DNA from: Saprospiraceae bacterium | GTDB taxonomy: Bacteria; Bacteroidota; Bacteroidia; Chitinophagales; Saprospiraceae | Length of the DNA: 64,000 nt | Assembly (NCBI GenBank): GCA_019638385.1 | Contig: JAHBTW010000003.1 | Span: 186,001 to 250,000, forward strand | Direction: 5' to 3' | Part shown: positions 54,636 through 61,618 of the stretch, piece after piece | How positions within the stretch are numbered: position 1 is the stretch's first letter | Layout: each line of letters opens with the position of its first letter | Notes under the pieces: model-generated | What the model saw: only the letters and a program-made list of their open reading frames with translations | Told to the model about the DNA's origin: nothing | The model's database searches: none | Translations under genes and position numbers: made by a program

Positions 54636-55442
54636 ATGGGAAAAGTAATCGCCATCGCCAATCAGAAAGGAGGCGTAGGCAAAACGACCACGGCCATCAA
54701 TCTCGGCGCCAGCCTGGCCATATTGGATAAAAAGGTGCTGCTCATTGATGCCGACCCGCAGGCCAACTCCTCTTCCGGCGTGGGCATCATGGAAACCGAT
54801 GTCGAAACCAATCTTTTCGATTGTATGGTCAACGGACTCGATCCGCAAGAGGCTATTTACGAAACCGATACGCCCAACCTGCACCTGTTGCCCTCGCACA
54901 TCAACTTAGTGGGCGCCGAATTGGAACTGGCCGCCCGCCCCAATCGCGAGTACATCCTCAAAGCCGTGGTGGATCAGGTGCGCGATGATTACGATTACAT
55001 TTTCATAGATTGCCTGCCTTCGCTCGGCCTCATTACCATCAACGCGCTGTCGGCTGCCGATTCGGTGCTCGTGCCGGTGCAGTGCGAGTATTTTGCATTG
55101 GAAGGACTGAGCAAACTGCAAGCCACCATCAATTTGGTGCGGCAAAAGCTCAATCCTGCGCTCACGATCGAAGGCATTCTGCTCTCCATGTACGACAGCC
55201 GCTTGCGCCTCTCCAACATTGTGGTGGCCGAGGTGCGCGAAATTTTCAAAGGCAAAGTGTATGACACCATCATTCACCGCAATTCCCGCATCGGCGAGGC
55301 CCCCAACCTGCACATGCCCGTGGTGATGGTAAATGCCGGCAGCAAGGGCAGCGTGAATTTTCTCAATCTGGCACACGAGTTTTTGGCCAATAACAACGAC
55401 AAGATTACCGTTTCGGCCTTAGCCTCCGATCCGGTAGCCTGA
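54636..55442 (+). CDS. parA: Chromosome-partitioning ATPase ParA (Soj)
   Basis: A 268-residue deviant Walker ATPase. The motif [15 protein letters not shown] lies at residues 9-24, followed by [15 protein letters not shown] (A') and [14 protein letters not shown]. It drives segregation of the origin together with ParB bound at parS sites. Length and motif set fit Soj rather than MinD or SIMIBI relatives. It starts 31 nt before parB, and parB is followed by the DUF5683 gene, a standard order in Bacteroidota. No parS consensus was recognised by eye in the window. Confidence 0.96.
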   Translation: MGKVIAIANQKGGVGKTTTAINLGASLAILDKKVLLIDADPQANSSSGVGIMETDVETNLFDCMVNGLDPQEAIYETDTPNLHLLPSHINLVGAELELAARPNREYILKAVVDQVRDDYDYIFIDCLPSLGLITINALSAADSVLVPVQCEYFALEGLSKLQATINLVRQKLNPALTIEGILLSMYDSRLRLSNIVVAEVREIFKGKVYDTIIHRNSRIGEAPNLHMPVVMVNAGSKGSVNFLNLAHEFLANNNDKITVSALASDPVA

Positions 55443-55473
55443 AGAATTAATACAACCGCACAAACGATACAGC

Positions 55474-56388
55474 ATGGCCAAAAAAGTAGAACGCAAAACC
55501 ACCCAACCGGATAAAAAGCAATTAGGCTCCAGCCTGCGCGCCATTTTTTCACTCACCGATCAGGAAATAGCCGAAAACCAGGAAGAGGTGGTAAAAGAAC
55601 TATCGCACACCGTAGCGATGATACCGCTGAGCCAAATTGAGGTCAACCCCTTTCAGCCGCGCAACCAGTTTGACGAAGAGGCCCTGACGGAATTGTCAGA
55701 ATCCATCAAAATACACGGACTGATACAGCCCATCACTGTGCGGCGCCTGAGCGCAAACGCTTTTCAACTCATCTCCGGGGAGCGCCGACTGCGGGCTTCC
55801 AAAATGGCCGGTCTCACCGAGGCGCCGGCATACATCCGCTTAGCCAACGATCAGGAAATGCTCGAAATGGCGCTGGTGGAAAACATTCAGCGCGAAGATC
55901 TTAACGCCATCGAGGTGGCTTTCACGCTGCAACGGCTCAAAGAGGAGTGCAGCCTCACCGATGAGCAACTCTCGGAGCGCATGGGCAAAAAGCGCAGCAC
56001 CGTGACCAATCACCTGCGCCTGCTCAAGTTGCCGCCCAACATCCAGAAATCGCTCAAAGACCGCCAACTCACCATGGGCCATGCCCGCGCATTGGCCGGC
56101 ATAGAGGATTACGCCGTGCGGGATTCGCTGTTTCGCCAAACGCTCAAAGAAGAACTCTCCGTACGGGAGTTGGAACGATTGGTGGCCTCCTTCAGCGAGC
56201 ACAAACCCAAATCGAAACCGAACAACAACATGCCCGATGATTTTGCACGGGTGCAGCAAAACCTGCGCGAAATTTTCGGCACCCCCAAAGTACAAATCAA
56301 ATTGCAAGGCGATGGAAAAGGACAAATCGTGCTGCCCTTCGATACGGTGGAGCAGTTCAATTTTTACCTCGATCAAATTGAGAAGTAG
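55474..56388 (+). CDS. parB: Chromosome-partitioning protein ParB (Spo0J)
   Basis: A 304-residue CTP-dependent DNA clamp. The ParB/Srx-like domain includes IEVNPFQPRNQFDEEALTELSESIKIHGLIQPITVRR and the C-motif GERRLRASKMAG. A helix-turn-helix follows (LTDEQLSERMGKKRSTVTNHLRLLKLP), and a C-terminal dimerization region begins near LREIFGTPKVQIKLQGDGKG. The last codons overlap the TTG start of the DUF5683 gene by 11 nt. It is paired with parA. Confidence 0.96.
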   Translation: MAKKVERKTTQPDKKQLGSSLRAIFSLTDQEIAENQEEVVKELSHTVAMIPLSQIEVNPFQPRNQFDEEALTELSESIKIHGLIQPITVRRLSANAFQLISGERRLRASKMAGLTEAPAYIRLANDQEMLEMALVENIQREDLNAIEVAFTLQRLKEECSLTDEQLSERMGKKRSTVTNHLRLLKLPPNIQKSLKDRQLTMGHARALAGIEDYAVRDSLFRQTLKEELSVRELERLVASFSEHKPKSKPNNNMPDDFARVQQNLREIFGTPKVQIKLQGDGKGQIVLPFDTVEQFNFYLDQIEK

Positions 56389-56974
56389 CCTCGTATCGGC
56401 GCTCCTGCTCTGCATAGCCGCTACCGGATACGGTTTCACGCACTCAGAAATGATGCGCTGTTGTGAAGCGGATGCGGTAGAATGGGCAGTAGGCGATACG
56501 GCCATAACGCCCAAATTGCGCCGGCAACCTGTGCCCAAAAAGGCGGCCTATTTATCACTGGCCCTGCCCGGCGCCGGACAGGTATATAACGGGCGCTGGT
56601 GGAAAGTGCCTTTTGTATATGGCGTATTGGGCGGCGCCGTCGCCGTTGCGGTCAACAATCAGCAGAACTACGAAACCTTCAGAGATGCTTATACGCTCAA
56701 ATTGCGCAATGAACCGCACGAGTTCTCCGACACGATATTAGACGATGCCAACCGCCTGCGGGTGTATCGCGACCAGTTCAACAAAAACCGCCAAACCTGG
56801 TATCTGCTCTCCGGCATAGCCTACGGCTTACAGGCTGTAGAGGCACTGGTAGATGCTCACTTGCAAGATTTTGATGTGGATGAAGACCTGAGTCTGCGGT
56901 TGAGGCCCAGCCTCGGTATGCCCGGCCCGGGCGGTATGATGCCGGGTATCGGGGTTGTGCTGCGGTTACAGTAA
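56378..56974 (+). CDS. DUF5683 domain protein
   Basis: A 198-residue protein with an N-terminal signal peptide (MRSSLVSALLLCIAATGYGF) when read from the TTG at 56378. An upstream in-frame start at 56237 would lie far inside parB. Domain DUF5683 is recognised by position (after parB) and by AAYLSLALPGAGQVYNGRWWKVPFVYGVLGGAVAVAVNNQQNYETFRDAY, which has a membrane-associated helix. In many Bacteroidota the next genes are dapB and lepB. Here the next gene is convergent. It overlaps the convergent T9SS gene by 9 nt. Confidence 0.85.
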   Translation: MRSSLVSALLLCIAATGYGFTHSEMMRCCEADAVEWAVGDTAITPKLRRQPVPKKAAYLSLALPGAGQVYNGRWWKVPFVYGVLGGAVAVAVNNQQNYETFRDAYTLKLRNEPHEFSDTILDDANRLRVYRDQFNKNRQTWYLLSGIAYGLQAVEALVDAHLQDFDVDEDLSLRLRPSLGMPGPGGMMPGIGVVLRLQ

Positions 56975-57814
56975 AATCACTTTGTGCGCCGTTAACAGGC
57001 CGGTGCGTTCCACCTGCAATATGTATGTCCCCGCCGGCAGTTCCCGGCAATCCAATTGGTACTGCGGCGTCCCGATTTGGGAAACAAACAACACCCTGCG
57101 CCCGGAGAGGTCGAAGAGGGAAACCCGATCCAATGCCTGCCCGTTTTTGTGTTCTATGGTGATGCGCCGGCTGCCGGAGGGATTGGGGAACACGGCGATA
57201 TCCGCATCGGCGGTCGGCTCTACGCTACTCGACGCAGGGCTGTTCCACACGCAGAAGTTGTCGAACCATACGGTTTCCATACCATATATATATTCCAACG
57301 TGACCCTGATTTGAGTGACGTTGTTGAGGAGAGCTTCCCAATTGCCGTTTTGCATGACCCAAGCTTCGGGGCTGACGGAGAATTGCAGGCGATGCCATTG
57401 CCCCACGGCTTGCAATATGTCAATGTTCTGTGCTTTCACAACTGCTTTGCCGCCCGGCCCGCTCAGTTCTATGGTGTTGTACTCCACGAGCAGCGTGTCT
57501 GTGGGGTTAGCCGATTCTATTTTCAAATCAAATTCGATGAGGCCGTTGCCGTTGAATATCTGCCAATTGCCGCGATACACCTGCGGCGCCATGCCATACG
57601 ACACCGGGCCGAGCTTGTCGCCCAGCCGAATCGAATTGGCGCCGCGCCCTTCGTCCTCATCCACCGCTACATACTCCGCGCCGCCGAATGACCAGCCGCC
57701 CAGCCCTTGTCCGGGGTCGAAAGGAGAACATATAGTGAGTTCCACCGGGGAAACTGCGGGAGCTTTCGGAAATAAAACAGACAGGAGAAAAAGGAGAGGT
57801 AAAACAGGCGCCAT
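56966..57814 (-). CDS. Secreted T9SS-sorted protein with a concanavalin-like/CBM-type domain
   Basis: A 282-residue exported protein with a signal peptide (MAPVLPLLFLLSVLFP). The main domain (about 30-190) is beta-rich and resembles laminin/CBM-like carbohydrate-binding modules (GGWSFGGAEYVAVDEDEGRGANSIRLG; LIEFDLKIESANPTDTLLVEYNTIELSG; WHRLQFSVSPEAWV). A T9SS type A sorting domain follows (VFPNPSGSRRITIEH...LPAGTYILQVERTGLLTAHKVILL). It should be secreted through the type IX system. No catalytic motif was seen, so a binding role is the more likely reading. Confidence 0.8.
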   Translation of the reverse strand: MAPVLPLLFLLSVLFPKAPAVSPVELTICSPFDPGQGLGGWSFGGAEYVAVDEDEGRGANSIRLGDKLGPVSYGMAPQVYRGNWQIFNGNGLIEFDLKIESANPTDTLLVEYNTIELSGPGGKAVVKAQNIDILQAVGQWHRLQFSVSPEAWVMQNGNWEALLNNVTQIRVTLEYIYGMETVWFDNFCVWNSPASSSVEPTADADIAVFPNPSGSRRITIEHKNGQALDRVSLFDLSGRRVLFVSQIGTPQYQLDCRELPAGTYILQVERTGLLTAHKVILL

Positions 57815-57872
57815 AGCAGAAGGATTTAGGAATAGGAACGCCGTATTGTTCGTACCGGTTTTAGGACGCGTT

Positions 57873-58721
57873 TCACAACCCCTTAATTTCCGGCAATTCC
57901 ACCCCTTGTTGATTCGCTTCCTGCGCGGGTAGTATTTCGCAATTGTCCCACAAGCCGCTGAGTAGCGTTTGAGCGTATTCGGGGGGCAGGCCGGCGGCGT
58001 CCATCAGTCTGGCGGCGGTGTCATGTTCATAAGTGAACGGTTGAATGGCGAAGTTGAATCCAGTGCTATCATCCAATAGGGCGTGCCATACGCGGGGCGT
58101 ACCGTCATTGGCGGGCATGCCGATGACGCCGGCATTGAGCCAGTATTTTCCATTCTGTTGTTCAAAAAAAGGCAAGCCGCTGTGTCCGGCCAAGATCACA
58201 TCAGCATCTAAAGCGGCAAAATTGGCGGCTTTCACGGCCCAGGGCGTGGACGCAAAAATGTATTCCGAGCGGTTGTGACAACTGCCGTGTGCAACCGCTA
58301 CCCGTTTGCCGGCGTAGCGAAAACTTAGATGATCAGGCAGGCTGTGCAGCCATTCCAACGAACCCTCGCCGACGTGGACACGGGCATACGGATACCAGCT
58401 TTGGGAAAAACCCTCGCAGCGCCCGCCGCTCACAAAGTCGCAGGCGCAATCGTCACTGCCCTCGCGGAGTTGCACTTCCACATTGCCGGCGATGCAGTGA
58501 ATGCCCCATGCCTTTACCAATTGGATACAAGCCTCCGGCTGGGCGCAGTAGGCCACGATGTCGCCGGTACAAATGATGTTTCCGGGCGGGATGCCCCGTT
58601 TTTCTGCAATGACTTGCAACGCCTGCAAGGCTTGCAGGTTGCTATAGATGCCGCCGAAAACGAGCAACGGACCGCGCAGCAGCCCGATGTCTTTTACCTT
58701 TACAGAGGGCGTGTTTTCCAT
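57873..58721 (-). CDS. Metallophosphoesterase family protein
   Basis: A 282-residue calcineurin-like phosphoesterase. Metal-binding motifs are present in altered form: the first strand GGIYSNLQALQA (usually DxH), CTGDIVAYC (GD), IAGNVE (usually GNHE), VAHGS (GH-type) and AGHSGLPF (GH). The first motif GGIYSN replaces DIHSN, so one metal-binding Asp-His pair may be absent, and catalytic competence is uncertain. The size and the family suggest a YfcE/ApaH-like phosphodiesterase. It is downstream of the symporter, separated by a period-8 inverted repeat. Confidence 0.75.
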   Translation of the reverse strand: MENTPSVKVKDIGLLRGPLLVFGGIYSNLQALQALQVIAEKRGIPPGNIICTGDIVAYCAQPEACIQLVKAWGIHCIAGNVEVQLREGSDDCACDFVSGGRCEGFSQSWYPYARVHVGEGSLEWLHSLPDHLSFRYAGKRVAVAHGSCHNRSEYIFASTPWAVKAANFAALDADVILAGHSGLPFFEQQNGKYWLNAGVIGMPANDGTPRVWHALLDDSTGFNFAIQPFTYEHDTAARLMDAAGLPPEYAQTLLSGLWDNCEILPAQEANQQGVELPEIKGL

Positions 58722-58744
58722 TTGTAACTATTTAAATGCTAATT

Positions 58745-58810
58745 TGATATTGGGATATTGGGATATTGAGATATTCGCCTGAGCGACAATATCCCAATAT
58801 CTCAATATCA
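58745..58810 (+). repeat. Period-8 word repeat arranged as an inverted repeat (GATATTGG words)
   Basis: The left arm (from 58745) reads GATATTGG GATATTGG GATATTGA GATATTCG. The right arm (58784-58810) is its reverse complement, also made of 8-nt words; the first 24 positions match with one mismatch. The right arm contains the stop codon of the symporter gene (58808-58810). It fits as a hairpin after the symporter, but it has no U-run. Confidence 0.92.
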
Positions 58811-60157
58811 TTGCCATCCTGCCCTTGCCTGCGCCAGTCCGAAAAGACTGAAACAGAGTATCATGCCGGCTATATTTACCGAAAGGAGATCGCCGTAAGG
58901 CCCCGGAAACCAAACCCAGGCTGCCGGCCAATACCCAAGGGCATACACGACGCCGAGCAGCACACCCGCTCCTACCGGGAGATGGAAGGCCCCCGGCCCT
59001 GCGGCTTTTCGCCAAAACAAAAAAACCGGCGCCAGGCCCAGCACCATCGTTCCGCTGATGGTCGTGGCGGAGAGTATTTCGGGGCCGAAAAAAATGGGCA
59101 GCGTTCCCAAAACCGTAAAAGCGGCCATGGCGATTCTGCCGCTGCGCAGCGGGTTGAGGTGGAGTTTGCCGATGTCAATGACAACCAATTTGGCTGCCGA
59201 TGAAAAAGCAGAATCAAGCGTGGAAGCTGCCGAGGTGATCATGATAAAATTCATCACCAGCATAGCGCCCATGCCGAGCGCTTTGCTCAGCTCCACCGCC
59301 GCCTGCCCCGTCATACCCTGCATACCGGCATACACGCCCACGAAACTAAACAGTACAATGCACAGCACCCCGATGGGCGCCGCCAGCAAAAAACTCCGCA
59401 GGGTAGTGCGCGGGTCGCTGATGAAGCCGCGGTCGGTCATCACCGAGTCGTGAAAGGGATAGCTGAATATTTGGAGCAATACGACAAACAACAGATTGAG
59501 TCCGCCGGCAAGCGTCCATTCGCCGGAACTCAGATAGGCCGTAGCGCCGCCTTCCGTGCGTGGCAATATCATTCCCAACACAATGAACAACAAGACCCCG
59601 AACAAGGCCATTTGCACCGCATCGGTGAGCATCGAACTGCGCAGGCCGCCTTTGATGGTGTAGGCCAAAGTGAGCGCCGTGAATACCAATATGGATGTAT
59701 AATAAGGCCCGCTGCCCGCCGCTCCGAAGTAGCTCCCGATGACCATTGTGTTCGACCACACCTCGTTGAACAGCCGGATGCCCACCAACAGCGAAAAGAC
59801 GATCACCGCCCCGTGCCCGAATTTGCTTTGCAAAAAATCGTGAATGCTCTTGTACCCGCCGCGCTGCCGCATGAGGTAAATGACCACCCCCGCCACGATA
59901 AAAGAGAGGTAATACCCCGAATAAGCCAGCCCGCCCACGATGCCGAACGACAAGCCGAGATTGGCCGCGTTGGTAATGGATTTGGCAAATATCCAGGAAA
60001 TGACCAAGCTGCTCGTGAGCATCCACAGCCCCGGTTGCTTTCCTGCGCCGGAGGAGGCCCTGAAAAATGCCTCCCGCGTGCGGGCGGTGGGCGCCATCAG
60101 CAAAAATGCCAGCCCGAAAAACAATACCAAACCCCATTGCCAATATGCTGCTTCCAT
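58808..60157 (-). CDS. Sodium:solute symporter family protein
   Basis: A 449-residue SSS-type transporter with about 13 membrane helices (e.g. AAYWQWGLVLFFGLAFLLMAP; GLWMLTSSLVISWIFAKSITNAANLGLSFGIVGG; ILSATTISGTMVLGLAPVFLF). The start at 60157 is chosen; an ATG at 60178 overlaps the SusD stop. Family motifs are the conserved TSASTLDSAF-like segment ITSAASTLDSAFSSAAKLVV and PYGD. It lies directly after SusD, and a transporter for products made by the SusCD pair is the natural reading. Specificity is unknown. Confidence 0.9.
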   Translation of the reverse strand: MEAAYWQWGLVLFFGLAFLLMAPTARTREAFFRASSGAGKQPGLWMLTSSLVISWIFAKSITNAANLGLSFGIVGGLAYSGYYLSFIVAGVVIYLMRQRGGYKSIHDFLQSKFGHGAVIVFSLLVGIRLFNEVWSNTMVIGSYFGAAGSGPYYTSILVFTALTLAYTIKGGLRSSMLTDAVQMALFGVLLFIVLGMILPRTEGGATAYLSSGEWTLAGGLNLLFVVLLQIFSYPFHDSVMTDRGFISDPRTTLRSFLLAAPIGVLCIVLFSFVGVYAGMQGMTGQAAVELSKALGMGAMLVMNFIMITSAASTLDSAFSSAAKLVVIDIGKLHLNPLRSGRIAMAAFTVLGTLPIFFGPEILSATTISGTMVLGLAPVFLFWRKAAGPGAFHLPVGAGVLLGVVYALGYWPAAWVWFPGPYGDLLSVNIAGMILCFSLFGLAQARAGWQ

Positions 60158-60159
60158 AA

Positions 60160-61596
60160 TCAATCTACATCCCACCACACCGGGGCATTGATGCTGTTGC
60201 CCTGAGTGATAGCTGCTGCTGCGGCAAAGTTAGTATTATTGAGCGCCGCTTCGCCGGCAGGGTAGGGCATGCGCACAGGGATGAGGCCGTTGTTGAGGCT
60301 CGCGGCAATGGGTTTCAATGCCGGGTAGCCCGTGCGGCGCCATTCTATCCAACCCTCATAGCCGTTGATGATGTTGGCCATCCATTTTTGGGTGATAATT
60401 TGCGCCAGCTTGTCGGCGCCGTTGTGGCCGTACGCTGCCGGACCGGAACTGAGATACCCGGCGGGCATCGGCGTTTGCCAATATTCAAAAGCTAAGGTTA
60501 CGGCCTGATCGTACAGCAATTTGGCGTCCGCGCTGATCCAGCCGCGCTCTGCCGCTTCCGCGAGCCAAAAGAGTGTTTCCCATGCCGTGAGGAAATTGGC
60601 GTCGAGGCGGCCGGTCTGTTCCCGGAAAACGGTTCCCGACAGAGAATAATCGGCTACCGAAATGGAGGTTTGGCTGGCGTCGGGGCCGTTGAGCAACCCG
60701 CGGTATTGGGCCGGGTTGTTACCCGTAGGCCGAAACCAGATGGCCAACCTCGGATCGTTGAGGCCGCTGAGGATTTCATCCATCGTTTGAGAGAGAATGA
60801 AGAGGTTGAAATCGCCGGAGCGCAGGCGGGCCATTCGGAAGTTGTTGGGTTGCCCGTCGGTGAAATCGAAAGCGGCATTTTGTGCATTGCTTTGCAGATA
60901 ATTTCCGCCCGAATAGAGCGCCTGCAATTCGGCGCGCACATCCATGCGGCCGGATATGCGCATCAGGCTTTTTATTTTGAGCGAATTGGCAAAAGCCACC
61001 CAGGCCGGGAGATCGCCGCCGAAGAGAATGTCGCCCTCCAACCGGATGTTGCCCTGATAGGCTTCAATGGCGGCAATGCCTTGGTTGAGATTGTCCAAAA
61101 TTCCGCCGGGCGCCAGATAAATGGCTTCCTGTGTGTCATATTTCGGTCTTACCAAACCCTCTGTGCCGCGCAAGGCTTCGCTGTAAGGCACATCGCCGAA
61201 CATGTCTGTAAGTGCCGCCGCCATGTAGGCTTTGAGAATGCGGGCCGGGCCTTCATACACGGCGAGCGCGGGTTGCTCCTGTGCCTGTCGCAGCAGCAAC
61301 TCGTTGTCGCGCAGATTGGTGTAAAGCACCGGCCAGGGATTGCCGCCGAATTGCGGCTCGTTGAGGCTGTGCCGGTCGAAGAGGTTGAAGTCTATGGCCG
61401 TGAAGTATTGGCCGAGCAAATTGCCGGCCACAAATCCTTCATACGACATCTCTTCGCCGTAGCTGTAAATCACCTGCCGCAGCAGCAGCGAGGGATATAC
61501 CGATACCGGGGCGTTGGGATTGGTATTGATTTCTGAAAAATCCTTGGTACAGGCTGTGAGGCTCAGCAGCAATGCCATTACAATGATCGGTCTCAT
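60160..61596 (-). CDS. SusD/RagB-family nutrient-binding lipoprotein (SusD-like_2)
   Basis: A 478-residue lipoprotein with signal peptide MRPIIVMALLLSLTAC and lipobox Cys16. It carries a helical SusD core with the N-terminal NPNAPVSVYPSLLLRQV, the TPR-like helices (LAVYEGPARILKAYMAAALTDMFGDVPYSEALRG) and a C-terminal EWRRTGYPALKPI segment that is diagnostic for SusD-like proteins. It binds oligosaccharides or other polymers at the surface and passes them to the SusC receptor whose gene is immediately upstream (23 nt). It ends 3 nt before the symporter. Confidence 0.9.
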   Translation of the reverse strand: MRPIIVMALLLSLTACTKDFSEINTNPNAPVSVYPSLLLRQVIYSYGEEMSYEGFVAGNLLGQYFTAIDFNLFDRHSLNEPQFGGNPWPVLYTNLRDNELLLRQAQEQPALAVYEGPARILKAYMAAALTDMFGDVPYSEALRGTEGLVRPKYDTQEAIYLAPGGILDNLNQGIAAIEAYQGNIRLEGDILFGGDLPAWVAFANSLKIKSLMRISGRMDVRAELQALYSGGNYLQSNAQNAAFDFTDGQPNNFRMARLRSGDFNLFILSQTMDEILSGLNDPRLAIWFRPTGNNPAQYRGLLNGPDASQTSISVADYSLSGTVFREQTGRLDANFLTAWETLFWLAEAAERGWISADAKLLYDQAVTLAFEYWQTPMPAGYLSSGPAAYGHNGADKLAQIITQKWMANIINGYEGWIEWRRTGYPALKPIAASLNNGLIPVRMPYPAGEAALNNTNFAAAAAITQGNSINAPVWWDVD

Positions 61597-61618
61597 CTAT
61601 TTTTCTTTTTTGGGATAA

